From: Streptomyces sp. NBC_01276
GTDB lineage: Bacteria; Actinomycetota; Actinomycetes; Streptomycetales; Streptomycetaceae
Length of the DNA stretch: 64,000 bases
Assembly: GCF_041435355.1 (NCBI RefSeq)
Contig: NZ_CP108442.1
Span: forward strand, 3,410,001-3,474,000
Direction: 5' to 3'
Position 1 is the first letter of the stretch. Each line of letters starts with the position of its first letter. Shown here piece by piece: positions 48,253 to 56,569 of this stretch. The notes under the pieces are model-generated. The model had not been told where the DNA came from. It did not search any database and was given only the letters and a program-made list of their open reading frames with translations. The position numbers and the translations under genes are program-made.

Positions 48253-48777
48253 GTGACCTCTGCGACCGCGATCGCGGACAGCTACACCCGCCTGCTCGAC
48301 CTCCTGGGCGACGGAGGGGCCGACTACCGGCTGCTCCACCACGCCCCGGAGGGCCAGACCGAACTCGCCAGCCTCATCCGCGGCCACCGCCTCGAAGAGG
48401 CCGCCAAGTGCCTGGTCATCAGAGTCGCGCTGGGACGCAAACGACGCCGCTACGTCATCGCCGTGGTGCCGGGGCACCGGCGCGTCGACCTGGAGGCGGT
48501 GCGGGCGGCGTACGGGGGCACGAACGCCTCCTTCGCCGTGCGGGCGGTCGCCGAGGAGCTGACGGGCTGCGCCAGCGGTTCGATCATGCCGGTGAGCTTC
48601 GACCCGTCGGTGGAGGTGGTGGTCGATCCGGAGCTGCTGGAGCGGGAGGAGATCTGGTTCAACGCGGGCCGGCTCGACGTGTCGGTGGCCCTGCGCACGT
48701 CGAGCTACGTCGCGTTGGCCCGGCCCCGGCCGGCCCGGATCACCGAGGAGCCCGCACTGGTGACCGCGGCCGGCTGA
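48253..48777 (+). CDS. YbaK/EbsC-family aminoacyl-tRNA deacylase-like protein
   Basis: A 174-residue YbaK-domain protein. The family pattern includes QTELASLIRGHRLEEAAKCL, with the conserved Lys in AAKCLV, then VPGHRRVDLEAVRAAYG and GSIMPVSF. YbaK and relatives hydrolyse misacylated tRNA such as Cys-tRNAPro in trans. GTG start with GAAAGGA five bases upstream. Its last 73 bases overlap the convergent YjbR-fusion gene. Confidence 0.85.
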   Translation: MTSATAIADSYTRLLDLLGDGGADYRLLHHAPEGQTELASLIRGHRLEEAAKCLVIRVALGRKRRRYVIAVVPGHRRVDLEAVRAAYGGTNASFAVRAVAEELTGCASGSIMPVSFDPSVEVVVDPELLEREEIWFNAGRLDVSVALRTSSYVALARPRPARITEEPALVTAAG

Positions 48778-49769
48778 GCGCGCCCGGCCGGGTCGGGGGC
48801 GTCGCCGCCCCGGTGGCTGAGGGTGACGTACAGGTACTCGTCGAGGACCTTGGCCAGCGGGAGTCCGGGCCGGCCCAGCCAGGCGGTCAGCGCGTCCTCG
48901 TCCAGGCCGCTCCCGGCGAGCGCGGCCTGCGCCCAGGCCCTTCCGGTGCGCAGGTGCCGGTCGAAGGCGGCGGCGTCCCGCGCGCCGTGCATGCGGGTCG
49001 CGATCGCCGCGTCCCAGGGCATCACGGTGCGCGGCCGCAGCGCGAACAGGGCCTTGGCGGCGGCGGTCGGCCCGAGGGTGCGGCGGCCGAGCGGGAGCGC
49101 GGCCAGGTCCCCGTACGCGGCCGCGAGCCGGGCGACGTCCCGGTCGGCCAGCGCCGCGAGCGGGGCCCCGGGCAGGCTGTGCCGGCCCCACCAGGCGTCG
49201 AGCCCGGTCCCCAGCGGGTCGGGCTCGCCGTCCCGGGGGTAGCGGATGCGGCAGCCCCAGGCGTTGAGCCAGCGGTGCAGGGCGGTGCGGTGCGCGGCCC
49301 GGGACAGGTCGAGGCCGGGGGCGGTGTCGGCGACCAGCGCCCGCCAGCTGCGGTCGACTCCGGGGAAGGCCCCGAACACCGCGGCGGCCTCCCGCAGCCC
49401 GTCGAGGCCGGGCGCGGGCGGCAGCCCGCCCTCCAGGTGGGCGCGGGCCACCTTCGCCGGTACGCACATCCGCCAGGCGTCGGTGACCAGCTCGGCCAGC
49501 TCCCCGTGGCCGAGGGCGGACATCCGGGCGTGCACCCAGTTGTAGCGCAGGTCACCGGCGCCGGGCAGGGAGAACTTCGCCGGCTCGGACGCGACCAGCG
49601 CGGCCCGCTCCTCCTTGGGAAAGGCGAACCCGAGCTCGCTCTCGTCCCGGGAGAGGGCGAGGTAGACGATCCGCCCGATCCGGAACTTCACCCGGTCGCG
49701 GACGAGGTGCTCCTCGGTGCGCGGCAGCGCGAGCGCGAGCCGCCGTACGTCTTCCACGGTCACCACCAT
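48705..49769 (-). CDS. YjbR/MmcQ-domain fusion protein
   Basis: A 354-residue protein. Residues 1-120 form a YjbR/MmcQ (CyaY-like) DNA-binding-type domain (VTVEDVRRLALALPRTEEHLV). Residues about 125-330 are a helical region with AAKALFALRPRTVMPWDAAIA that resembles stand-alone Streptomyces hypothetical proteins. The last 30 residues are low-complexity and are read from DNA antisense to the YbaK gene, so the true end may have drifted. Function unknown. Confidence 0.75.
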   Translation of the reverse strand: MVVTVEDVRRLALALPRTEEHLVRDRVKFRIGRIVYLALSRDESELGFAFPKEERAALVASEPAKFSLPGAGDLRYNWVHARMSALGHGELAELVTDAWRMCVPAKVARAHLEGGLPPAPGLDGLREAAAVFGAFPGVDRSWRALVADTAPGLDLSRAAHRTALHRWLNAWGCRIRYPRDGEPDPLGTGLDAWWGRHSLPGAPLAALADRDVARLAAAYGDLAALPLGRRTLGPTAAAKALFALRPRTVMPWDAAIATRMHGARDAAAFDRHLRTGRAWAQAALAGSGLDEDALTAWLGRPGLPLAKVLDEYLYVTLSHRGGDAPDPAGRAQPAAVTSAGSSVIRAGRGRANAT

Positions 49770-49816
49770 GGCGAAAGTCTCGCAGCCCCCGGCGCCGGGG
49801 GCGGGGGCGGTCACGT

Positions 49817-49822
49817 TAGTCT
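49817..49822 (+). promoter_or_regulatory. -10 element of leaderless mini-gene
   Basis: TAGTCT at 49817-49822, six bases before GTG 49829, marks a probable leaderless promoter for the 29-codon ORF. Confidence 0.5.
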
Positions 49823-49828
49823 CGACGG

Positions 49829-49918
49829 GTGGACCCGAAGACCAGAAACCGTGTCATGGCCGGTGTGCTCGTGCTGATGTTCGTCGTCGTCGCCGTGGCG
49901 GCCGCCGTCGGACAGTAG
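49829..49918 (+). CDS. 29-residue single-helix membrane protein
   Basis: GTG at 49829 encodes a 29-residue peptide: a basic head MDPKTRNRV and one hydrophobic helix of 17 residues (VLVLMFVVVAVAAAVG), then TAG. The head-helix layout with a leaderless -10 is convincing for a small membrane protein, and I have a memory of near-identical short proteins in other streptomycetes. Function unknown. Confidence 0.6.
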   Translation: MDPKTRNRVMAGVLVLMFVVVAVAAAVGQ

Positions 49919-49949
49919 GACCCGCCCGGCGGCCGCCCCGGCCGGCCCG

Positions 49950-50939
49950 CTACCAGGCGAAGGCCTCCGGCGAGGCCCCCGGCCCCGGGAAGACCTCGTC
50001 CAGGGAGGCGAGGAGTTCCCCGGAGAGTTCCAGCTCCACCGCCCGCAGCGCGGAGGCGAGCTGCTCGGCGGTACGGGGACCGACGATCGGTCCGGTGACG
50101 CCGGGCCGGGTCAGCAGCCAGGCCAGGGCCACTTCGCCGGGCTCCAGGCCGTGCTTGTCGAGCAGGTCCTCGTACGCCTGCACCTGCGCCCGTACCGAGC
50201 TGTTGGCCAGCGCGTCCGCCGACCGGCCGGAGGCACTGCGCCCCGACTCGGCCGCCTTGCGGATCGCGCCGCCCAGCAGGCCCCCGTGCAGCGGGGACCA
50301 GGGGATGACGCCGAGTCCGTACGCCTCGGCGGCCGGGATGACCTCCATCTCGGCGCGCCGCTCGGCGAGGTTGTAGAGGCACTGCTCGCTGACCAGTCCG
50401 AGCCGACCCGTGCGGGCGGCGGTCTCGTTGGCCTGCGCGATCTTCCAGCCGGGGAAGTTGGAGGAGCCCGCGTAGAGGATCTTGCCCTGCTGGACGAGGA
50501 CCTCGATGGCCTGCCAGATCTCCTCGAAGGGGGTCTGCCGGTCGACGTGGTGGAACTGGTAGACGTCGATGTGGTCGGTCCGCAGCCGCCTGAGGCTGTC
50601 ATCGACGGCGCGGCGGATGTTCAGGGCCGAGAGCCGGTCGTAGTTGGGCCACGCCGCGCCCTCGGGGGCCATCGAGCCGTAGACCTTGGTGGCGAGCACC
50701 GTCTTGTCGCGGCGGCCGCCGCCCTGGGCGAACCAGGTCCCGATGATCTCCTCGGTGCGGCCCTTGTTCTCACCCCAGCCGTACACATTGGCGGTGTCGA
50801 GGAAATTGATGCCGGCGTCGAGGGCCGCGTCCATCAGGGCGTGGCTTTCGGCCTCGCCCGTCTGGGGGCCGAAGTTCATGGTGCCGAGGACGAGTCGGCT
50901 GACCTTGAGTCCGGTGCGTCCGAGCTGCGTGTACTTCAT
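49950..50939 (-). CDS. Aldo/keto reductase
   Basis: A 329-residue NADPH-dependent aldo/keto reductase with TIM-barrel fold. Catalytic tetrad positions are visible: Asp/Tyr in FLDTANVYGWGENKGRTEE, Lys in VLATKVYGSM, and His in DVYQFHHVDRQTPFEE. It is of the AKR11-13-like type (YghZ/YajO group). It reduces aldehydes or ketones in the cytoplasm; the natural substrate is unknown. Confidence 0.92.
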   Translation of the reverse strand: MKYTQLGRTGLKVSRLVLGTMNFGPQTGEAESHALMDAALDAGINFLDTANVYGWGENKGRTEEIIGTWFAQGGGRRDKTVLATKVYGSMAPEGAAWPNYDRLSALNIRRAVDDSLRRLRTDHIDVYQFHHVDRQTPFEEIWQAIEVLVQQGKILYAGSSNFPGWKIAQANETAARTGRLGLVSEQCLYNLAERRAEMEVIPAAEAYGLGVIPWSPLHGGLLGGAIRKAAESGRSASGRSADALANSSVRAQVQAYEDLLDKHGLEPGEVALAWLLTRPGVTGPIVGPRTAEQLASALRAVELELSGELLASLDEVFPGPGASPEAFAW

Positions 50940-50998
50940 GGGCCCCAAGCCAACTGCTTCGAGTCCACTCCAGGCAAGACCCCGCCGGTGTCGGCGTG

Positions 50999-51691
50999 TT
51001 ACGGCTCGCGGGCGGGGCGGTAGGGGCCGCCGATGCCCCAGGCCTGGTGCAGGACGGCCGCGAACTCGCCCGCCAGGCGGTGTTCTCCGGAGGCGTTGGG
51101 GTGGGTGCCGTCGTAGGTGTCGTGGGCGATCTCGTACGCCTGCGGGCGCGCGGCCAGCAGGACCGGCGAGGCGTCGGTCGTGAGGTCGGCGACCGCCTTG
51201 GCGAGCAGTTCGTTGAACCGGGTGACCTCCGCCGCGAAGGGCGGGTCCTCCTGGGCGCGGACGTTCGGGATGACGGGCAGGAACACCATGCGGATCCCGG
51301 GGCGCGCCCGGCGCGCCGCGTCGACGAAGAGGCGCACGTTGGCCGCGGTCTGCTCGGCCTTGGTGTAGAAACCGAGGTCGATCAGGCCGAGGGAGACGAG
51401 CAGGACGTCGGCGCGGCCCTCGTGGGCGGCGGGGCCGATGAGCGGGGCCATGTGCTGCCAGCCCTCGCCCCAGCCGGCGAGGTGGCGGCGGGCGTCGGCG
51501 GGGAAGCCGGGGGCGGCGTAGGCGTGGCTGGTGCCCGCGCCGGTGGCGGCGTCGTAGAGCGCGGTGCGCGGGCCGACGATCTCGAAGGGGCCGTCCAGGG
51601 TGGCGGCCAGGTGCTGCCACATCCGGTAGCGCCAGGTGTAGTCGCCGGCGCGTCCGATGGTCATGGAGTCGCCGACGAACATGAAACGCAT
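50999..51691 (-). CDS. SGNH/GDSL-type hydrolase
   Basis: A 230-residue SGNH hydrolase. Block I is FVGDSMT with Ser9, the oxyanion Gly and Asn segments follow (GAGTSHAYAA; RFNELLAK), and block V is DGTHPNASGE with the Asp-His pair. It has no signal peptide, so it is likely cytoplasmic. It deacylates an ester; the substrate is unknown. Divergent from a secreted propeller gene. No clear ribosome site before the ATG. Confidence 0.88.
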   Translation of the reverse strand: MRFMFVGDSMTIGRAGDYTWRYRMWQHLAATLDGPFEIVGPRTALYDAATGAGTSHAYAAPGFPADARRHLAGWGEGWQHMAPLIGPAAHEGRADVLLVSLGLIDLGFYTKAEQTAANVRLFVDAARRARPGIRMVFLPVIPNVRAQEDPPFAAEVTRFNELLAKAVADLTTDASPVLLAARPQAYEIAHDTYDGTHPNASGEHRLAGEFAAVLHQAWGIGGPYRPAREP

Positions 51692-51767
51692 CCGGTCATC
51701 ATCGCGGATCACGCGACAGGTATTCCTGTGATGCCGGACACGCCGGACGGGCTGGCAGGCTGGGGGA

Positions 51768-52835
51768 ATGCGCCTGTTGCCCGTACGGACCGCCCTTCCC
51801 TCCGTCCCCGCCGTTGCGGCCGCCCTGCTGTGCGCGGCCCTGCTGGCGGGGACCGCCGCCCCGGCCGTGGCGGCCCCGGCGGACGACCGGCCCGGCGCGT
51901 CCGGGTTCACCATCACCGATCCGCGGATCACGGAGTCGAGCGGACTGGCGGCGAGCCGGATCCACCCCGGCGTCTACTGGACGCACAACGACAGCGACGA
52001 CGGCCCGTACGTGTACGCGGTGGACTCGGCGACGGGCCGGACCGTGGCCCGGGTGACGATGAGCGGCATCGGGACCCCCCGTGACGTCGAGGCCATCTCG
52101 CTCGGCCCCGACGGGCAGTTGTACGTCGGGGACATCGGGGACAACCGGGACGGCACCTGGGACCACGTGTGGATCTACCGCTTCCCGGAGCCGAAGGAGC
52201 TGCGCGACACCACCGTCAAGGCCGAGCAGTTCACGGTGACCTACGCCGACGGGCCGCGCAACGCGGAGGCCCTGATGGTGCATCCGGTGACGGGCCGGGC
52301 GTACATCGCCAGCAAGAACGAGCAGCGGGGCGGCCTGTACGAGGGTCCGGAGCGGCTGTCGGCGGACGGTCCCAACGTCTTCCGGCGGGTCGCGGACGTG
52401 CCGTGGGTGACGGACGGGGCGTTCTCGCCGGACGGCGGGCGGCTGACGCTGCGCGGCTACTTCACGGCCCGTACCTACCCGTGGAAGGACGGCCGGCCCG
52501 AGGGCGGGGGCGAGCGGGTGGACGCGCCGTGGCAGGGGCAGGCGGAGTCGGTGACGTACACCCCGGACGGGAAGACGCTGATGTTCGGGGCGGAGGGTGC
52601 GAACAGCAGGGTGGTGGCCGTTGCGGTGGTCCCGCCCGGACCGGCCGCCGGGGGCGGTCCCTCCGCCTCCGGTCCGGCCCCCTCCGGTGCGGCGGGCGGC
52701 GGGAACGGGGACCGGGCGGACGGCGGGCCGGCCGGCCGGGGCGGCGGCTACGGCAAGGGCGTGCTCGTGCTGGCGGCGGCAACGGCCCTGGCCGTCGGGG
52801 GAAAGCGGCTGTTCAGGCGGCGGTCCGGCAGCTGA
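51768..52835 (+). CDS. Secreted beta-propeller protein with C-terminal anchor
   Basis: A 355-residue exported protein. Sec signal peptide about 1-36 (VPAVAAALLCAALLAGTAAP, then AVAAPADD), a WD40-like propeller body (ESSGLAASRIHPGVYWTHND at the start, SPDGGRLTLRGYFTA later), then a Gly/Ser/Pro linker and a C-terminal helix (VLVLAAATALAVGG) with a basic tail. It is probably anchored on the cell surface. No catalytic motif is visible. Confidence 0.82.
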   Translation: MRLLPVRTALPSVPAVAAALLCAALLAGTAAPAVAAPADDRPGASGFTITDPRITESSGLAASRIHPGVYWTHNDSDDGPYVYAVDSATGRTVARVTMSGIGTPRDVEAISLGPDGQLYVGDIGDNRDGTWDHVWIYRFPEPKELRDTTVKAEQFTVTYADGPRNAEALMVHPVTGRAYIASKNEQRGGLYEGPERLSADGPNVFRRVADVPWVTDGAFSPDGGRLTLRGYFTARTYPWKDGRPEGGGERVDAPWQGQAESVTYTPDGKTLMFGAEGANSRVVAVAVVPPGPAAGGGPSASGPAPSGAAGGGNGDRADGGPAGRGGGYGKGVLVLAAATALAVGGKRLFRRRSGS

Positions 52836-52934
52836 ACACGAGGGGAACCGGCGGGAGTCGGGCCGCGTCCCTGCCCACGGAACGGGACTGGTCATGTCCA
52901 TGGCCGCCGTGACGTGGTGGGAGGGGTACCGGAA

Positions 52935-53915
52935 ATGAGAGCGGCGATGTCCTCGGCCGCCGTGGCGCCGCGGGACAGGTTCGACCGGTTCACGGACGTC
53001 GTGGCGCGCTCCCTCGCGCCGACCGCGATCCGCTGCGTGGACCCCGGCGGTTTCCGCGCCGACGCCGCCGTTCTGGACCTGGGCCCCGTCCGGGTCTCCA
53101 CCTTCCACTACGCCCCGCTGCGCTCGCGCCGCACCCCGGGCCACATCCGCCGGGGCGACCCCGGGCAGTACCAGCTGGCCCTGGTCACCGGCGGCCCCAT
53201 GTGGGTCGACCGGCACCGGGCCGACTCGGGGCCGGTCGACGGAGACCTGGTGCTGTGGGACACCTCCCACCCCTACGAGGCGGGCGCCCCCGGCGAGGAC
53301 GACGCCCTGGTCCGCGCCGTCGTCCTGCAGATCCCCCGCACCGCGCTGCCGCTGCGCCCCGACCGGGTGGACCGGCTGCTCGCCCAGCGGATCCCGGCCG
53401 GCCGGGGCACGGGCGCGGTCCTGGCCCGGTTCCTCGGCTCGGTCGACGCCCACGCGGAAGGCTGCGGGGAACGGGAGCTGGCCCACCTGGGCACCGCCGC
53501 CCTGGGGCTCGCGGCGGCCTGCCTCGCCGAACGCCTCGACGTGCACGACGACCTCCCCGCCGAGGCCCGCGAGGAGGTGCTGCTGCGGCAGATCGACGCC
53601 TTCATCGAGCGCAACCTCGGCGACCCGGAGCTCACCCCCGGGATGGTCGCCGCCCGCCACCACATCTCGCTGCGCCGCCTGCACCTGCTCTTCCAGGGGC
53701 GGCCGGAGGGGGTCGCCGCCTCCATCCGGCGCCGCCGGCTGGCGGGCTGCCGCGCCGACCTGCTGCGGCCCGCGCTGGCCGGGCGGCCCGTCCACGCGAT
53801 CGCCGCCCGCTGGGGGTTCACCAGCGCGGCCGTCTTCAGCCGGGCGTTCCGGCAGGCCTACGGGACCAGCCCGTCGGAACTACGCCGGACCGGCCCGGCC
53901 GGACGGCTGCCGTGA
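52935..53915 (+). CDS. AraC-family regulator
   Basis: A 326-residue protein with an AraC_binding_2-type N-domain (about 15-200; VSTFHYAPLRSRRTPGHIRR is part) and a C-terminal double helix-turn-helix (residues about 225-315; VAARHHISLRRLHLLF and AIAARWGFTSAAVFSRAF). The ATG has GAGGGG eight bases upstream. It resembles regulators of catabolic genes; its target is unknown. Confidence 0.85.
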   Translation: MRAAMSSAAVAPRDRFDRFTDVVARSLAPTAIRCVDPGGFRADAAVLDLGPVRVSTFHYAPLRSRRTPGHIRRGDPGQYQLALVTGGPMWVDRHRADSGPVDGDLVLWDTSHPYEAGAPGEDDALVRAVVLQIPRTALPLRPDRVDRLLAQRIPAGRGTGAVLARFLGSVDAHAEGCGERELAHLGTAALGLAAACLAERLDVHDDLPAEAREEVLLRQIDAFIERNLGDPELTPGMVAARHHISLRRLHLLFQGRPEGVAASIRRRRLAGCRADLLRPALAGRPVHAIAARWGFTSAAVFSRAFRQAYGTSPSELRRTGPAGRLP

Positions 53916-53945
53916 CGGGGCCAGCGGCTGATCGGGCAGGGGGCG

Positions 53946-53977
53946 TTGCGCGCAAGGTCAACGATCCTTGCGCGCAG
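53946..53977 (+). terminator. Terminator of the AraC gene
   Basis: GCGCGCAAGG (53948-53957) pairs with CCTTGCGCGC (53966-53975), extendable by one pair, around an eight-base loop, 31 bases after the AraC stop. A second weaker GGGGCC/GGCCCC hairpin follows before the flotillin stop. Confidence 0.75.
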
Positions 53978-54100
53978 CGCACGGGCCGGTGCCCGGCCAC
54001 GCCCTAAGCTCGATTTCCGGCCACCGCCGGGGCAACCCGGCAGGTGCCGCCCGCCGGGCCCCAGGGGCCCCGGGCATCGCGGCCCCGGGCCGGGCCGGGT

Positions 54101-55633
54101 TCAGGCCCGGTCGTCGATCGGGATCTGCTGGTGCGGGCCCTTGCCGTTCACGGGGGTGACGGCAGGGGCTTGCGGGGCTTCCGGCGCCTGCCGGGGCTCC
54201 GGCGACGGCTGGGCCATCGAGGCCAGCATCTGCCGGGCCATGCCCAGGCCCGCGCCGCCCATCGTGAGGGCCTTCGCGAACATCTCGGACATCCCCTCGG
54301 CCCCGTTGAGCAGCACCATGTGCTCGACGTTCCCGAACGCTCCCGCGCCCGCCTCGACGATCGCCGGCCAGTTCTCGGCGAGCTGCTGCGCGACCACCGC
54401 CTCCTGGTTCTCCGCCAGCGCGGCGGCCCGCGCCTTGATCGCCTCGGCCTCGGCGAGGCCCTTCGCCTTCGCCGCCTCCGCCGCCGCCAGGCCGTTCGCC
54501 CGCGCCGACTCGGCCGCCGCGAGGCCCTTGGCCTGGGTGGCCGCCGCCTCCGCCTCACCGCTCGCCCGCGTCGCCGTCGCCGCCGCGAGCCCGCGCGCCT
54601 CGGTGGCCTGGGCCTCGGCGGACGCGGCCGTCCGCACCCGGGTCGCCTCGGCGGCCGCCGCCAGCTCCGTCTCCTTCGCCTTGGCCTGCGCCGCCGAGAT
54701 GCGGGCGTCGCGCTCCGCCTCGGCGAGGGTCCTCGTCTGGTACGCCGCCGCGTCCGCGGGCTTGCGCACGTCGGCCTGGAGCTGCTGCTCGCGCCGGTGC
54801 GCCTCCAGCTCCGCCACCCGGGTCTCCTGGACGACGACCTCCTGCTTGGCCGCGGCCTCCGACAGCGGGCCCGCCTGGCGGGCGGTGGCCGCGGCCTTGT
54901 CCCGCTCGGCCTGGTAGCCGGCCTGGAGGATCTCGCTGTCGCGGGTGGCCTCCGCCATCCGCGCGAAGGCCGTCTGCTCGGCCTCGGTCGCCAGCCGGTT
55001 CGCCTCGGCCTGCGCGATGCGCGCGTCCCGCTGCACAGCGGCCGCGTGCGGCATGGCCAGGTTCTTGATGTAGCCGGTCGGGTCCTCGATCTCGTGGATC
55101 TGCAGCGAGTCCACGATCAGACCCAGCTTCTCCATCTCGGTCCCGCAGGCCGCCCGCGTCTGCCCGGTCAGCTTCTCGCGGTCACGGATCATGTCCTCGA
55201 CCGTCAGGCCGCCGACGATGGAGCGCAGATGGCCCGCGAAGACGATGTGCACCCGCTCCGGCATCATCTTCTGCTGGTCCAGGAACCGGCGCGCGGCATT
55301 GGCGATGGACACCATGTCGTCGCCGATCTTGAAGATCACGACGCCCTTCACCCGCAGGGGGATGCCCTGGTGGGTGACGCAGTCCACGTTCAGCTGGGTC
55401 TCGTTCAGATCCAGCGAGAGTTTGCGGACCGCCTGCACCCCGGGCAGCACCAGCGTTCCGCGCCCGGTGACGATCCGGAAGCCCATGCCCTCGCCGATGC
55501 CCTCGGTCTTGTGCGTGGAGCCGGAGATGACGAGCGCCTCGTTCGGTTCGGCCACCCGCCACATGAGCTTGAACAGGCCGATCAAGGCAATGATTGCGGC
55601 GAGTACGATTCCCGCCACGACGCCGATAGCCAT
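54101..55633 (-). CDS. Flotillin-family SPFH protein
   Basis: A 510-residue protein. One N-terminal membrane helix (about residues 3-25), an SPFH/band-7 domain (about 30-200; KLSLDLNETQLNVDCVTHQG), then a long Ala/Glu coiled-coil (about 205-430) with repeats such as KGLAEAEAIKARAAALAE, and a Met/Pro-rich tail. Flotillins organise membrane microdomains and usually partner with an NfeD protein, which lies one gene away. ATG 55633 has AAGGGGG eight bases upstream. Confidence 0.92.
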   Translation of the reverse strand: MAIGVVAGIVLAAIIALIGLFKLMWRVAEPNEALVISGSTHKTEGIGEGMGFRIVTGRGTLVLPGVQAVRKLSLDLNETQLNVDCVTHQGIPLRVKGVVIFKIGDDMVSIANAARRFLDQQKMMPERVHIVFAGHLRSIVGGLTVEDMIRDREKLTGQTRAACGTEMEKLGLIVDSLQIHEIEDPTGYIKNLAMPHAAAVQRDARIAQAEANRLATEAEQTAFARMAEATRDSEILQAGYQAERDKAAATARQAGPLSEAAAKQEVVVQETRVAELEAHRREQQLQADVRKPADAAAYQTRTLAEAERDARISAAQAKAKETELAAAAEATRVRTAASAEAQATEARGLAAATATRASGEAEAAATQAKGLAAAESARANGLAAAEAAKAKGLAEAEAIKARAAALAENQEAVVAQQLAENWPAIVEAGAGAFGNVEHMVLLNGAEGMSEMFAKALTMGGAGLGMARQMLASMAQPSPEPRQAPEAPQAPAVTPVNGKGPHQQIPIDDRA

Positions 55634-55791
55634 CGGCAACGCCCCCTTATCGCGGTGCCGTTCGACACCGACGAGGGCGAGTCTGCGCCTGGTGGGGCCG
55701 CCGGAGAAGTGGCGGGATCATTCTTGTCGCCATCTTGATACGCACGGGTGCCGCGGACCGGACCGGCCGGTGGACATGACAGGGTGGACGG

Positions 55792-56319
55792 ATGACGGCG
55801 CACCCTTCCCGGCCCCCTGCCGACCTGCTCGCAGCGCGTGAGCGCGTCTACGTTCCCTGCGGGTTCGACTGCTCGCCGCCGGTCCCCGAGGCCGAGAGCG
55901 CCGCGTACGACGCGTGCGCGTTCACCCTGGACGGCCTCGCCGTCCGCTTCCGGTCGGCCAGGACGACGCCCACCAAGGCGGGCCAGTTCGTCACCGTCTG
56001 GAAGAGGGCCCCGGGCGGAGGACCCATCGCGCCCTTCGACGTGTCGGACCCGGTCGACCTCTTCGTCGTCAGCAGCCGGGACGGCGAAGGCTTCGGCCAG
56101 TTCGTCCTGCCCCTCGGCGTGCTCCGCCGCCGGGGCGTCGTCTCGGTGGACGGCGCCGGGGGCAAGCGGGCCTTCCGGGTCTACCCGCCGTGGGTGACCA
56201 CCACCAGCCGGCAGGCGGAGCGTACGCAGGCCTGGCAGCTGGAGCACTTCCTGTCGCTGGACGGCCCCGTCGACACCGCCCGCGCGCGGGAGCTGTACCG
56301 CGCTCAGCCGACCGGATAG
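55792..56319 (+). CDS. MepB-family protein
   Basis: A 175-residue protein of the MepB family, recognisable by TPTKAGQFVTVWKR, the DLFVVSSRDGEGFGQFVLP segment and KRAFRVYPPW. MepB was named for its place in the mepRAB operon; its activity is unknown. It is divergent from flotillin and overlaps the NfeD-like gene by 16 bases at the 3' ends. Confidence 0.85.
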   Translation: MTAHPSRPPADLLAARERVYVPCGFDCSPPVPEAESAAYDACAFTLDGLAVRFRSARTTPTKAGQFVTVWKRAPGGGPIAPFDVSDPVDLFVVSSRDGEGFGQFVLPLGVLRRRGVVSVDGAGGKRAFRVYPPWVTTTSRQAERTQAWQLEHFLSLDGPVDTARARELYRAQPTG

Positions 56320-56531
56320 GCGGCCATCACGTACACCGTGCGCGGCGGAAGGTGCTCGACGACCGTCACGAGGGTTCCGACCGTCAGCAGGCCCTCGCCC
56401 GGGGCCGGATGGGCGAGGAAGTGCTCGGCCCCGCCCCGGATCCGCACGATGACCTCTCCGACCAGGCCCGGCCCGACGGTCCCGGTCACCCGGCCGGTCA
56501 TCCCCACCATGTCAGCGTCCGTCTCCCCCAT
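56304..56531 (-). CDS. NfeD-like OB-fold protein
   Basis: A 75-residue protein that is essentially the NfeD C-terminal OB fold: MTGRVTGTVGPGLVGEVIVR, then GTLVTVVEHLPPRTVYV. It lacks the membrane helices and protease domain of full NfeD. NfeD proteins regulate flotillins, and the flotillin gene lies about 700 bases downstream on the same strand, with MepB in between. Start among three nearby ATGs is uncertain (56531, 56510 or 56501). Confidence 0.72.
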   Translation of the reverse strand: MGETDADMVGMTGRVTGTVGPGLVGEVIVRIRGGAEHFLAHPAPGEGLLTVGTLVTVVEHLPPRTVYVMAAYPVG

Positions 56532-56569
56532 TCCCCGAGCGTACGCGGGGAACGGGTCCGGGGGACGGG

